Virus record (IMG/VR): IMGVR_UViG_3300045911_000143
Coordinates: 1-64,000 of that record
DNA length: 64,000 nt
Reading direction: 5' to 3' (one strand)
Origin: a virus
Below are positions 34,212-41,355 of the stretch, in pieces. Below the pieces are notes generated by a model. That model did no database searches. It was not told the DNA's origin and was given only the letters and a program-made list of their open reading frames with translations. Each line of letters begins with the position of its first letter. Position 1 is the first letter of the stretch. Both the position numbers and the translations under genes were made by a program.

Positions 34212-34409
34212 TTAGTAATAGTCCTCGGAGTAATAGTCCTCGCGGTAAGGCTTCCTGATGAAGAATCCCATACTGCGGGCACGGTAGATAATCATGCTGG
34301 CCACAACAATCGCCACGGTTGCCGACAGCCACAGCGGGGCAAAGTATGCCACAACCCAAACAGTCAGCACGTCGAGGGACAGCAGAATGGCGGCGGTAAG
34401 GTTGCTCAT
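34212..34409 (-). CDS. Small membrane protein
   Basis: 65 aa from ATG 34409 (GGGAGAAAAAC). Two hydrophobic segments (about 4-22 and 26-40), then a basic/acidic tail ending in a repeated D/E-D-Y-Y. Promoter at 34435-34469. Confidence 0.7.
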   Translation of the reverse strand: MSNLTAAILLSLDVLTVWVVAYFAPLWLSATVAIVVASMIIYRARSMGFFIRKPYREDYYSEDYY

Positions 34410-34434
34410 GTTTTTCTCCCGTCGGTTGACCAGT

Positions 34435-34469
34435 GACAACAGTATCGCATGATGCGTTACTGTTGTCAA
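34435..34469 (-). promoter_or_regulatory. Sigma-70 promoter inside a palindrome (copy 3)
   Basis: TTGACA-17-GATACT. Arms GACAACAGTATC (34435-34446) and GTTACTGTTGTC (34456-34467), one mismatch, 9-bp spacer GCATGATGC that is itself palindromic. Confidence 0.75.
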
Positions 34470-34474
34470 GGGTT

Positions 34475-34684
34475 TTAGTAAGTATCTCGGTTATATACCG
34501 CTTCGTCGAATCTCGCAGATTCAAAGAAACGCCATTCCTGTTCGGCCTTTTCTCCCGTGAAGATTTTCTTGGTGCGAGGATAGTAAAGGATCATGGTGCC
34601 AGCGTTGAAGGGGTTGCCGTAAAAGTCCCGACCAGCATACTTGGCCTTGATCCAGCGGGGGTCATCACGGTAGGAAGTCGCCAT
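34475..34684 (-). CDS. Small hypothetical protein
   Basis: 69 aa, start preceded by GGAGATATGACCA. Own promoter TTGACT-17-TATAAT about 30-60 bp upstream. Charged and aromatic, unknown. Confidence 0.7.
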   Translation of the reverse strand: MATSYRDDPRWIKAKYAGRDFYGNPFNAGTMILYYPRTKKIFTGEKAEQEWRFFESARFDEAVYNRDTY

Positions 34685-34752
34685 TGGTCATATCTCCACT
34701 TGGTGAAAGCATTATACTACAGCGGATGGTACGAGTCAAGAAAAATATTCTA

Positions 34753-34781
34753 TTGCATTGTATTCCATTCTATGATAAAAT
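34753..34781 (+). promoter_or_regulatory. Promoter with G-rich start (copy 1)
   Basis: TTGCAT-17-TAAAAT, then GGGATGGTAGGACGGGGATG at the expected start. It points away from the gene on its left and fires into a non-coding region. Confidence 0.65.
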
Positions 34782-34787
34782 GGGATG

Positions 34788-34945
34788 GTAGGACGGGGAT
34801 GGTGACAATATCCCCCTGTACCACACTTCCACTCCAATCTCCAAGATTGGAGAATCGCAGTCTGCAACACTGGAGGACAATGTTGCAGACTGTAGATTCT
34901 GAATCAGGCACTCGGGGCTGTCAACCCCTGTTCCCTTTCCTTCAT
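34788..34945 (+). ncRNA. Candidate structured small RNA
   Basis: Downstream of the copy-1 promoter, four hairpins in a row: GGGGAT/ATCCCC, CCAATCT/AGATTGG (34834-34850), an 18-bp stem with one bulge built on CAGTCTGCAACA (34858-34869 with 34881-34892), and GGGG/CCCC. The minus-strand 62-aa open frame across it looks incidental. The RNA would run antisense into the end of the next minus gene. Confidence 0.5.
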
Positions 34946-34950
34946 TTCGA

Positions 34951-35226
34951 TTAGACAACGGTGGGGGAGAATCTAGTCTTGCGTCGGATGCTGGAATATC
35001 TGTTGCAGTTGCTTTCCTTGATATGGGGCCTTGCCTTTTCGTAGGTTCCCCATTTCGTTAAGATGAAAGTGTCGGCGTCCACATCCTCCTCCAGATAAGC
35101 ATACTTCCCATCCTTTGACATATAGGAATAGAAAGTAATCTTATCCATGATGCCAAGGTCACGGAGTTCCTGCATCTTGACACGGAGCCAGCCATGACCG
35201 GGATCGCTGTAGAAAATGTATTGCAT
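34951..35226 (-). CDS. Hypothetical protein
   Basis: 91 aa, strong AGGAGGAAG site. Promoter TTGACT-16-TATAAT about 20-50 bp upstream. Basic C-terminus. Unknown. Confidence 0.75.
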   Translation of the reverse strand: MQYIFYSDPGHGWLRVKMQELRDLGIMDKITFYSYMSKDGKYAYLEEDVDADTFILTKWGTYEKARPHIKESNCNRYSSIRRKTRFSPTVV

Positions 35227-35280
35227 GTGACTTCCTCCTAACGAGGATGTATTATATCACGAATGTATTACAAGTCAAGC

Positions 35281-35481
35281 CTACCAGCGGCTTTGATTCC
35301 TAGGGATCAAGCCAAAGACAACAAGTAGGGTTACAAAGGCACCGATCAGGATGATTAGGATTGTGCTTACAATCCACGGAAGCCAGAGCGGCGACAGAAT
35401 CCAAACCCACGACCAAGTGACAACGCCGGCCAGTTTCAGGACGATGAAGATTGTGGTTAGTATGATGTAAAATCGTACCAT
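35281..35481 (-). CDS. Two-pass membrane protein
   Basis: 66 aa: two hydrophobic helices (about 4-24 and 30-58) with short polar ends. Start follows the previous stop almost directly (TAGGAATGTAGC). Confidence 0.7.
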   Translation of the reverse strand: MVRFYIILTTIFIVLKLAGVVTWSWVWILSPLWLPWIVSTILIILIGAFVTLLVVFGLIPRNQSRW

Positions 35482-35482
35482 G

Positions 35483-35854
35483 CTACATTCCTAGTTGTCT
35501 TGACAGAATCGTCACGGCGTCATCAACATCCTGCTTTGTATAAGGCTTGAGTTCGCCTCGCATCACTTGCTCGTCAATCCATTCACCATCGACTTCCCAG
35601 ACTTCACTATTGTCCAGACTGTCCCCGAAATGATCGAGATGACCAGTTGCATCAATCCATTCGCCGCTAGGCTTACGGACAGCCAGATGATTCACGTGGA
35701 AGTCATCATCACTTTCTGCGTCATCATTGAAGAAAACGTCCGCCACGATGGTTCCGCCATAGAGTTTCTGGAGGGCAATTGAAGCAACATGGCACCAGCC
35801 ATTGGTGTAGGCTTTGACGGCGAGACGATTCAGGGCTGCTTCGACATTGTTCAT
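35483..35854 (-). CDS. Cys-His-Asp triad-like protein, leaderless
   Basis: 123 aa from ATG 35854. N-G-W-C-H-V-A-S-I-A-L, later V-N-H-L-A-V and G-E-W-I-D-A-T-G give the order C...H...D seen in papain/transglutaminase-type folds. The same order appears in the protein at 47988-48497. The -10 TATAAT (35862-35867) is 7 bp from the ATG and no ribosome-binding site exists, so the mRNA should be leaderless. Confidence 0.65.
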   Translation of the reverse strand: MNNVEAALNRLAVKAYTNGWCHVASIALQKLYGGTIVADVFFNDDAESDDDFHVNHLAVRKPSGEWIDATGHLDHFGDSLDNSEVWEVDGEWIDEQVMRGELKPYTKQDVDDAVTILSRQLGM

Positions 35855-35861
35855 GAAATAG

Positions 35862-35890
35862 ATTATACCACGGTTTTTAGAGTTTGTAAA
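35862..35890 (-). promoter_or_regulatory. Sigma-70 promoter giving a leaderless mRNA
   Basis: TTTACA-17-TATAAT; 7 bp between the -10 and the start codon. Confidence 0.75.
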
Positions 35891-35903
35891 TGAGTGAGAG
35901 AGT

Positions 35904-36323
35904 TTAGGGTTGAACGCTTGGAGGACTGCCATAATTAGGGCAACCTCGTTCTGCATCAACATCCGTGGCGTGGCAGGCGCAGGTTATGCTCTCGAAAGAA
36001 TCACTGAGAAGATCAGTGTCGATGGTATAGATTACTGTCGTGCCGTTGACAGCACCACGAGAATCAAACTTGAAAGAAAGTACCAGTTCCGCCTCCCTAT
36101 CCTTGGTATGGACCCCATTCTGGCGGGACAGGAAATACACTACACCGGGTCCGGGGTTCTGGGTGCCTGTGTTGATATGCAGCGGCACCGTAGGATCGCC
36201 AGAATATGCACATTCATAAACAACATTTACGGGCATATTCGGGTTTTGCAGCAAGCAAAGTTGCTGTCCATCAGGATCAATGATGCAGAAGTTTGTCACG
36301 ATCATCAAGATGGCGTAGAGCAT
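35904..36323 (-). CDS. Exported Cys-rich protein
   Basis: 139 aa from ATG 36323 (AGAGGAAAAAATT upstream). Hydrophobic N-terminus MLYAILMIVTNFC looks like a short signal peptide or anchor. Several cysteines in the mature part, C-A-C near the end. Promoter TTTACT-17-TATAAT at 36346-36374. Confidence 0.65.
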   Translation of the reverse strand: MLYAILMIVTNFCIIDPDGQQLCLLQNPNMPVNVVYECAYSGDPTVPLHINTGTQNPGPGVVYFLSRQNGVHTKDREAELVLSFKFDSRGAVNGTTVIYTIDTDLLSDSFESITCACHATDVDAERGCPNYGSPPSVQP

Positions 36324-36417
36324 AATTTTTTCCTCTTGGACGAATATTATACCACATGATATGGCAGTAGTAAAGTCAAATATTTTGTGCAGTGGAGTAC
36401 CTCCGTCCGACCATCCC

Positions 36418-36446
36418 ATTTTATCATATAATGGAATAGAATGCAA
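36418..36446 (-). promoter_or_regulatory. Promoter with G-rich start (copy 2)
   Basis: TTGCAT-17-TAAAAT then GGGATGGTCGGACGGAGG, located between a tRNA terminator and the next gene's promoter, same direction as that gene. Confidence 0.65.
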
Positions 36447-36448
36447 GA

Positions 36449-36471
36449 AAAAGGCGGTAGAAACCGCCCTT
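36449..36471 (-). terminator. Intrinsic terminator after tRNA
   Basis: GGCGGT-TTCT-ACCGCC followed by TTTTT on the minus strand. Confidence 0.85.
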
Positions 36472-36487
36472 AAATGAATCCGCGATT

Positions 36488-36562
36488 TGGTGCCGCCTGA
36501 GCGACTTGCGCGCTCCTGATCTGCTTACAAGGCAGTTGCCTCGCTATCTAGGCTTAGGCGGC
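36488..36562 (-). tRNA. Atypical tRNA-Thr (UGU)
   Basis: 75 nt, CCA encoded. Acceptor GCCGCCT/AGGCGGC is perfect, D-stem GCCT/AGGC, anticodon loop CTTGTAA (UGU). The D-loop has no adjacent GG and the T-loop is CGCAAGT in place of TTCRANY, so the usual D-loop/T-loop contacts are missing. First anticodon-stem pair is A-A. Either a decaying tRNA or a tRNA-like element. Its own terminator follows. Confidence 0.65.
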
Positions 36563-36563
36563 T

Positions 36564-36650
36564 TTAATCGTAATGATCCAGCAAAATCCAGCATCCTGCA
36601 ACGAGGATTGCTGCCACAGTGATCCAGAACATTCGGGAGATTCGATGCAT
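36564..36650 (-). CDS. Possible 28-aa membrane peptide
   Basis: ATG 36650, hydrophobic centre (F-W-I-T-V-A-A-I-L-V-A-G). No good ribosome-binding site. Lies between the small RNA and the tRNA on the same strand. Confidence 0.35.
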   Translation of the reverse strand: MHRISRMFWITVAAILVAGCWILLDHYD

Positions 36651-36674
36651 TGGATTCAATCTTGAGTTAAGGGA

Positions 36675-36808
36675 ATGGTGGCGGAAACGTATTAGCGCCT
36701 TATTGATTCTCTTAGCCGGTCATCGACCAAAGGTTTCCGGCGCTAATCGGAAATCCTTTGCTGACCCATCCTAGCCATCCGCCTCAAGTGCGTTAGCAGG
36801 ACCACCAT
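36675..36808 (-). ncRNA. Two-copy structured small RNA, copy A
   Basis: The first 41 nt (36808-36768) are identical to copy B at 41467-41427. The 5' end ATGGTGG pairs with CCACCAT at the 3' end; inside, ATTAGCGCC pairs with GGCGCTAAT (9 bp) around a GGTC/GACC hairpin. The promoter places the start at the first base of the conserved block. The block also reads as a start codon and a short peptide (MVVLLTHLRRMAR...), so it may be a leaderless leader peptide, an RNA, or both. Confidence 0.65.
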
Positions 36809-36815
36809 ATGAAGC

Positions 36816-36844
36816 ATTATACTACCATTGGATCAGGATTGCAA
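36816..36844 (-). promoter_or_regulatory. Sigma-70 promoter of small RNA copy A
   Basis: TTGCAA-17-TATAAT, with 7 bp to the first base of the conserved RNA block. Confidence 0.75.
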
Positions 36845-36861
36845 GGACTTTACTATCTGGA

Positions 36862-37086
36862 TTAGTAATCGTCCCCGAAGTATCCATAATCTTCATCGGT
36901 TCCCATCCCAGCAGATGCCAGCGCCCAGCCGTCATCGGAATCATCGCAGTCGATTTCAGGCTCCTCATCAGGGTCTTCATAGGCCAGCATGGGATCGAAA
37001 ACTTCCCGGCAATCCATGCAAGTCCAATTGTCATCGTGCGTTTCCTGAGTGTTGAGGGAACCGCAGGCGGGGCAATGATAGTTCAT
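36862..37086 (-). CDS. Small zinc-ribbon, acidic protein
   Basis: 74 aa from ATG 37086 (GGAGAACCCCAA). C-P-A-C (about 5-8) and C-M-D-C (about 24-27) form a zinc ribbon; the rest is strongly Asp/Glu-rich. Could mimic DNA or bind RNA polymerase (inference). Promoter TTGCAC-17-TATAAT. Confidence 0.75.
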   Translation of the reverse strand: MNYHCPACGSLNTQETHDDNWTCMDCREVFDPMLAYEDPDEEPEIDCDDSDDGWALASAGMGTDEDYGYFGDDY

Positions 37087-37188
37087 TTGGGGTTCTCCGG
37101 TTGAGGAAAACATTATACTATGTTTGGTTGCAGGGTGCAAGCGATTACCTTGCTTTCCACCCTGCGCCTTCCACGAAAAGCGATTATC

Positions 37189-37392
37189 TTACTGATGCGA
37201 GATTTTTGCAATTCGCATCAAGTAGTTAGCCGCGTTGATGATGTATTCTTCATTCGTGATTGCGCGCTGCCAATACCATTGCTGGCGGGCCACGTATTCC
37301 CCCTTTCTTTCGTAAGGCATACGCTTTTCCCTTGCCTTCTCCCGATAGTGAAGAATACGCTTGGCGAAAACTTCGAGGATTTCAGGATTCAT
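37189..37392 (-). CDS. Small basic hypothetical protein
   Basis: 67 aa, helical, Arg/Glu-rich. Starts 4 bp after the preceding gene's stop, so it is coupled to it. Confidence 0.7.
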   Translation of the reverse strand: MNPEILEVFAKRILHYREKAREKRMPYERKGEYVARQQWYWQRAITNEEYIINAANYLMRIAKISHQ

Positions 37393-37396
37393 AGTA

Positions 37397-37624
37397 TCAT
37401 GCCTTATACTTTTTCACCAGTCCAGCCAAATTTTCTTCTGCCCCTTCAAGGCTTGTACGTTGCGAGCATGGCCGCCATTTGGTCTTAAAAGTGGGGCAAA
37501 TGGCGGTATCAAAATTGTTGTAACAGAATGTTTCCAGCACAATATGCGAATCATCCTCAAGCCGGACGATTGCATATTTCTTTTCTGCGCTGACCGTTAC
37601 AACCCTGATCGCTTGCACTAACAT
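37397..37624 (-). CDS. Hypothetical protein
   Basis: 75 aa; AGGAG sits too close to ATG 37624, and GTG 37618 has better spacing. Predicted beta barrel then helical tail. Unknown. Confidence 0.65.
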   Translation of the reverse strand: MLVQAIRVVTVSAEKKYAIVRLEDDSHIVLETFCYNNFDTAICPTFKTKWRPCSQRTSLEGAEENLAGLVKKYKA

Positions 37625-37652
37625 TCTCCTGATCGATTATGCTGCTATTGTA

Positions 37653-37865
37653 TCAGCCTTCCGCCCCAAGTTCAGCATAGGCAAGACTGATCGCAGCCGA
37701 ATCTGATTCGGTGTAAAAAAGTTCCGGCCACGACTTGTCGGGGTTGCCGTGGCGGTTCCAAATGAATTGGCCCAACCGCAGATGGGTGCCCTTGCGCGCA
37801 CCAACCTTGAAATACTCGTTAATCGTGGCGCTGAGGGTTTCGATGTTGCAGTTCAGGCGATCCAT
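37653..37865 (-). CDS. Small hypothetical protein
   Basis: 70 aa, AGGGAGAACACT site. Promoter TTGACT-16-TATAAT directly upstream. Unknown. Confidence 0.7.
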   Translation of the reverse strand: MDRLNCNIETLSATINEYFKVGARKGTHLRLGQFIWNRHGNPDKSWPELFYTESDSAAISLAYAELGAEG

Positions 37866-37931
37866 AGTGTTCTCCCTTGATATGGATTGTATTATATCAC
37901 AAAATGGATACCAGTCAACCCCCTTGATAGA

Positions 37932-37966
37932 AAAAGGGCCGCCAGTTTTTTGGCGGCCCTTTTTTG
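37932..37966 (-). terminator. Bidirectional intrinsic terminator
   Basis: AAAAAGGGCCGCCA and its near-complement with A and T runs on both sides, directly after the AT-hook gene stop. Confidence 0.9.
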
Positions 37967-38206
37967 TCAGATCAGCCCTTCCCTTTTGGCCTTACTCACA
38001 TATACCGCCGCGCTGGATTTCTTAATCCCAGACGCCACGACAGCATCCACGCGAGCCTTGTTCTCCGCATCGGCGGGGAGGGCCTTCAGAATCGCAACTG
38101 CGCGGTCATATGCGGTTTCGGCCAACTTGGGCCGTCCACGGCCACGCTTGGCTTGGATCACAGGGGCAGTGTTCTCGGGGTTTGTGACTTCGGTGTTATC
38201 ATTCAT
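37967..38206 (-). CDS. AT-hook DNA-binding protein (short paralogue)
   Basis: 79 aa. K-R-G-R-G-R-P-K (about 20-27) is an AT-hook that grips the minor groove. It is followed by L-A-E-T-A-Y-D-R-A-V and I-K-K-S-S-A-A-V-Y. The region is almost identical, also at DNA level, to the C-terminus of the protein at 46333-46950. Promoter TTGAAA-17-TATAAT. Probable nucleoid or transcription modulator. Confidence 0.8.
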   Translation of the reverse strand: MNDNTEVTNPENTAPVIQAKRGRGRPKLAETAYDRAVAILKALPADAENKARVDAVVASGIKKSSAAVYVSKAKREGLI

Positions 38207-38364
38207 GTTTCAGTTCCTATTTTGGTGGTGGAGGCTGTATTATACAACGATTAGATTAGACTTTCAAGCACCCCGTTGACGCATTCCAGTGACCGGGGTG
38301 GTGCAGGACCATTTGTTTTCAAGTGAGACTTACTATAGCACGCATCTTCTATCAAATACAAGTA

Positions 38365-38393
38365 TTGTAATGTAAGATATTTCGTGCTAAAAT
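38365..38393 (+). promoter_or_regulatory. Promoter with G-rich start (copy 3)
   Basis: TTGTAA-17-TAAAAT with TG extension, then GGGATGGTGGACGGGGATGG; about 35 nt later comes a strong hairpin. Confidence 0.65.
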
Positions 38394-38426
38394 GGGATGG
38401 TGGACGGGGATGGTATAAAAGAGAAA

Positions 38427-38454
38427 AAGGCGGGTGCCCTAGGACACCCGCCTT
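38427..38454 (-). terminator. Terminator of the ArdC-like gene
   Basis: AAGGCGGGTG/CACCCGCCTT perfect 10-bp stem, TTTTTCTCTTTT on the minus side. It may also stop the plus-strand RNA from copy 3. Confidence 0.85.
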
Positions 38455-38535
38455 GTCTTGTCACCAGCCACCACGGCTGGTTTCTCGCTTCGCCCTCTCA
38501 AGGTGTAACTATTATCTCACAAATGGGGGAGGGTG

Positions 38536-39402
38536 TCAACCCTCCCCTTCCCCCGCGTCAGGCTTGCGGTTCAGGATGTAGTCTGCCGCCTTTTGCGCCC
38601 TTGCCGCTGCGGTGGCGAACAAATGCGGATCGCTTCGCAGCGCGCGGGACCATCCGTCAAGGTACGCCGCAGTATTCTCAATCACCTTGGGGGCAATCCC
38701 GGCTTCGGCACTCAGGAAACATGCTGCCAGTTCCGCCACAAGTTCCTCGCGGCTGTATTCGTGGGAACCGAAATAGGAAGGCTGATCGATTTCTTTTCGG
38801 TTCAAGCGAGACTTGTGGCCGGTGCTATGGGCAAGTTCATGGAACAGAGTAGCATAGAAACTTTCCGCAGAATCGAAAGTCTCACGATGCGGTATATTGA
38901 TTTTGTCAATCGTTGGGATGTAACATGCACGCTCCCCGCCGTAGCGGATTTCGGGGCGGTTCGGCATACCATTGACAATGGCCTCACATGCGTCCAGAAC
39001 CGGGACAGCCTCGCGGGCCTCATGGGGCGGAAGTTCGATCCCGTCAACTTGCGCAATGTTGTAAACGAGGAAAAATCTGAAAATGGGGAAGGTTGATTCC
39101 TCGCCACTTTCATCGGTACGCTTCACCCAGTTCCAAAAATAGACCGGAGTATGCGCCTTTTCCTCGCCAGCCTTGATTGTTCCCCCGGCAGCCTTGATCT
39201 GATTGTAGGTCAGCCAGACCGATTCGGGATAACCCTTCATGACTTGTACCATGTTAAGCATGAAGGTGTTGATTCCCCGGTAGGTCCGTCCGCTGATGTT
39301 ACGCGGGGGGTCCGATGCCTTCCACGGCTTCAACCACGGGGCCGTACCATTTTCGATCATCTTAAGAATCTGATCGGTCAGAATCTGATAGACTTTCGAC
39401 AT
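38536..39402 (-). CDS. ArdC-like antirestriction protein with zincin domain
   Basis: 288 aa from ATG 39402 (CGGAGACGACGCT). N-terminal ssDNA-binding ArdC domain (I-E-x-G-T-A-P-W-L-K-P-W, Y-R-G-I-N-x-F) followed by a zinc metallopeptidase motif H-E-L-A-H-S-T-G-H and a conserved E-L-V-A-E-L. ArdC proteins of plasmids protect entering DNA from restriction enzymes. Promoter TTGACA-17-GATAAT just upstream. Fits an early defence-evasion role. Confidence 0.9.
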   Translation of the reverse strand: MSKVYQILTDQILKMIENGTAPWLKPWKASDPPRNISGRTYRGINTFMLNMVQVMKGYPESVWLTYNQIKAAGGTIKAGEEKAHTPVYFWNWVKRTDESGEESTFPIFRFFLVYNIAQVDGIELPPHEAREAVPVLDACEAIVNGMPNRPEIRYGGERACYIPTIDKINIPHRETFDSAESFYATLFHELAHSTGHKSRLNRKEIDQPSYFGSHEYSREELVAELAACFLSAEAGIAPKVIENTAAYLDGWSRALRSDPHLFATAAARAQKAADYILNRKPDAGEGEG

Positions 39403-39492
39403 AGCGTCGTCTCCGTTGATGGTGAAATCATTATCCGATATTAGCCTTTGGTTGTCAAGTGTCAATCGGCTATTTTTTGATCGTTTAAAGGC

Positions 39493-39520
39493 TTGACTAT
39501 CAGATTGGATGATGTATAAT
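39493..39520 (+). promoter_or_regulatory. Plus-strand sigma-70 promoter
   Basis: TTGACT-16-TATAAT, 7 bp before ATG 39528; divergent from the ArdC-like gene. Confidence 0.75.
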
Positions 39521-39527
39521 GCTTTAC

Positions 39528-39632
39528 ATGGTTAGGGCGGTAACGACAGCCCCGATCACAGCCCCGAAACGGGAACTTTGGCAACCTAGATTAATTGAGG
39601 GTAGGATGGTTTACCCCCGCGACGGCCCGTAA
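39528..39632 (+). CDS. Leaderless 34-aa protein or small RNA
   Basis: ATG 39528 to TAA 39632 encodes a Pro/Arg-rich 34-aa peptide (starts MVRAVTTAPITAP). The ATG is 7 bp from the -10. The transcript ends at the terminator at 39663-39698, about 170 nt in all, so it could be a noncoding RNA instead. One of very few plus-strand units in this region. Confidence 0.5.
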   Translation: MVRAVTTAPITAPKRELWQPRLIEGRMVYPRDGP

Positions 39633-39662
39633 GAAAAATTGATGGTTGTAAACCAAACGAGC

Positions 39663-39698
39663 AAAAAATCCAGACCAAAGTTATGGTCTGGATTTTTT
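39663..39698. terminator. Bidirectional intrinsic terminator
   Basis: AAAAAATCCAGACC / GGTCTGGATTTTTT, 14-bp stem. It serves the plus-strand unit at 39528 and the short minus RNA from copy 4. Confidence 0.9.
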
Positions 39699-39726
39699 AA
39701 TTTACAGCATCCCGTCCGACCATCCC

Positions 39727-39755
39727 ATTTTATCATATAATGGAATAGAATGCAA
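39727..39755 (-). promoter_or_regulatory. Promoter with G-rich start (copy 4)
   Basis: TTGCAT-17-TAAAAT then GGGATGGTCGGACGGGATG. With the terminator at 39663-39698 it would give an RNA of only about 60 nt and no coding content. Confidence 0.7.
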
Positions 39756-39756
39756 C

Positions 39757-39784
39757 AAAAAAGGGAGGCTTTTGCCTCCCTTTT
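39757..39784 (-). terminator. Intrinsic terminator
   Basis: AAGGGAGGC-AAAA-GCCTCCCTT with TTTT, after the 39-aa gene. Confidence 0.9.
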
Positions 39785-39791
39785 GAGTTTG

Positions 39792-39911
39792 TTAGAATCC
39801 TTCCCCGTAAACGAACGCATCCTGATCCGCTGCACGCTCGGCGGCCAACCGATCCAGCCATTCGTGGTAGGCAATGTCGGATTCTAACATTTCAAGTTCT
39901 TCGTCGTTCAT
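39792..39911 (-). CDS. Small acidic protein
   Basis: 39 aa (starts MNDEELEMLESD), acidic, ATG 39911. Promoter TTGACT with TATAAT about 20-50 bp upstream, own terminator. Too short for standard calling but well framed by signals. Confidence 0.65.
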   Translation of the reverse strand: MNDEELEMLESDIAYHEWLDRLAAERAADQDAFVYGEGF

Positions 39912-39959
39912 GGCTTCCTCCAGTTGGTGAAATCATTATATTACATCAACGCAGTTGAG

Positions 39960-40346
39960 TCAAGCGAAAACTTCGGAAATTTTCTGACGCCATTTTAGTT
40001 TTGCAGATTCTTTCACGAAAGCAATTTGCGTGCCGGACACCCCCATTTTCCAACACTCAACACCATCGTTATTTGCAGGGCCGAGATTGTAACAGGAAAC
40101 CAAGAAACCGGCTTCATGAAGGTGAAGGTCTAAGTATAGGGGGAACCACTGGCGCAGTTTTCTGACTGAAGGTGCGCCATAATACACTGTTCCGGGGTGT
40201 TGTCCCTTTAGTTTGTGGATGCCATCATTATATGGTGATGGATAACTTTCCCCAATGATTTCTCGGATAAGATCAGCCTGTCCGTCCCATTCATCGCAAC
40301 GGAATGGTCCCAAACCTTTCTCGTTTTCAACTCTATAGGCCAGCAT
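39960..40346 (-). CDS. Hypothetical protein, leaderless
   Basis: 128 aa. Promoter TTGAGA-17-TATGAT (40353-40381) ends 6 bp from the ATG and there is no ribosome-binding site. Contains several Trp and Tyr, unknown fold. Confidence 0.7.
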   Translation of the reverse strand: MLAYRVENEKGLGPFRCDEWDGQADLIREIIGESYPSPYNDGIHKLKGQHPGTVYYGAPSVRKLRQWFPLYLDLHLHEAGFLVSCYNLGPANNDGVECWKMGVSGTQIAFVKESAKLKWRQKISEVFA

Positions 40347-40384
40347 TGTAGTATCATACCATATATTATTTTATTTCTCAAGTG

Positions 40385-40413
40385 TTGTATTCTATTCCAT
40401 TCTATGATAAAAT
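40385..40413 (+). promoter_or_regulatory. Promoter with G-rich start (copy 5)
   Basis: TTGTAT-17-TAAAAT then GGGATGGTCGGACGGGG. The RNA would run antisense into the 3' end of the next minus gene. Confidence 0.65.
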
Positions 40414-40465
40414 GGGATGGTCGGACGGGGTTGGTAATAAGTGATTAAAACCTCCCTATATCTTT

Positions 40466-40738
40466 TCACGTTGGGTATTCCAAACGATGCTTTTTCAGTG
40501 CATCGGCACGATCCCATGCACGATAATAACACTCGACCTCACCATCCGCATCATAGACGCAATAGAGGGGGATATAAGAACCCCAATAGGTACCGCTCGG
40601 ATCATATCCGCCACGATCCAATCGAACCTTGCGGCAGTAGAGTTTGGCCGAACGATTGGCGTTGTAGTTGCGCCGACCCAAGGGAGCGCCACGAGAGCAG
40701 TTGACGGGGTTGGCTTTCAGACGTGCGTTAATGTCCAT
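40466..40738 (-). CDS. Conserved hypothetical protein, leaderless
   Basis: 90 aa from ATG 40738. G-A-P-L-G-R-R, C-R-K-V-R-L-D-R-G-G-Y-D-x-x-G-x-Y-W-G and L-Y-C-V-Y-D form a motif set I recall from phage and plasmid proteins of unknown role. TAGAAT is 7 bp from the ATG (-35 TTGATT); no ribosome-binding site. Confidence 0.75.
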   Translation of the reverse strand: MDINARLKANPVNCSRGAPLGRRNYNANRSAKLYCRKVRLDRGGYDPSGTYWGSYIPLYCVYDADGEVECYYRAWDRADALKKHRLEYPT

Positions 40739-40776
40739 GACCATCATTCTACACTGATTGGAATAGAAATCAAGTC

Positions 40777-40805
40777 TTGTAATGTAATTGATTTCGTGCT
40801 AAAAT
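40777..40805 (+). promoter_or_regulatory. Promoter with G-rich start (copy 6) and hairpin
   Basis: TTGTAA-17-TAAAAT then GGGATGGTGGTCGGTG; a perfect 8-bp hairpin GAAGTGAG/CTCACTTC follows at 40833-40852, just beyond the convergent gene's stop. Confidence 0.65.
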
Positions 40806-40861
40806 GGGATGGTGGTCGGTGATAGTGGTGAAGAAGTGAGTTGCCTCACTTCGGTCATACT

Positions 40862-41242
40862 CTAGTCGAGGAAAGAATACAAGGCTTCAACATTCAGCGA
40901 GCGATCATTATAGGCTGCCTCCCTCATCGCATAGAATCGCTCGCTCAATTCTTCGGTACATTTCTCAACATACTTCCACAGGGAAACATTGTAAAGCAAC
41001 AGGGTTAGGGCAACCCCGAAGGTGCGGTGATTCATCGTACCTTCATAGTAGTTGTTATCATTTACCACATTGTAAAGGCCCTCCGGGGCGATGACAAAAT
41101 CAAAGCCGCCGATGTTCTCGACAGTCCATTGACCGCCAGTGTAATCCTCAGAATGGTTCCGCGCAAGATTATACAGGCCATTCTCAGCCACGTGCGGGGG
41201 AAGTAGCGGAAAGATGCGAGCAAGATCATTCCAATTCATTGC
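40862..41242 (-). CDS. Hypothetical protein
   Basis: 126 aa from ATG 41242 (GAAAGAAAGAAA region). Promoter TTGACA-17-TATAAT between 41250 and 41300. Unknown function. Confidence 0.7.
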   Translation of the reverse strand, partial: AMNWNDLARIFPLLPPHVAENGLYNLARNHSEDYTGGQWTVENIGGFDFVIAPEGLYNVVNDNNYYEGTMNHRTFGVALTLLLYNVSLWKYVEKCTEELSERFYAMREAAYNDRSLNVEALYSFLD

Positions 41243-41355
41243 CATCAGATTTCTTTCTTTCAGTGTTGGGGTATTATATTCCATTATAGGATGGTTGTCA
41301 AGCGTTTTGGTTAGTCAACCCGCAAACATCCCTTGTCCAGTTCACTTAGGTTGGT

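Larger units (their letters stand above)
38207..38535. other. Regulatory intergenic region
   Basis: No gene. Contains the AT-hook gene promoter, a CACCCCG/CGGGGTG inverted repeat (about 38268-38302), a minus-strand TATAGT promoter-like site near 38335, the copy-3 G-rich promoter and a terminator. Confidence 0.6.

Noticed and set aside
33943-34524. 193-aa version of the small gene at 33943
   Set aside because: The upstream part crosses two promoters and two other genes; ATG 34143 has the ribosome-binding site.
34770-34958. 62-aa minus-strand frame
   Set aside because: No start signal, and the DNA is dominated by hairpins downstream of a plus-strand promoter.
37120-38279. Several plus-strand frames of 86-130 aa
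   Set aside because: They mirror minus-strand genes that have promoters, ribosome-binding sites and terminators.
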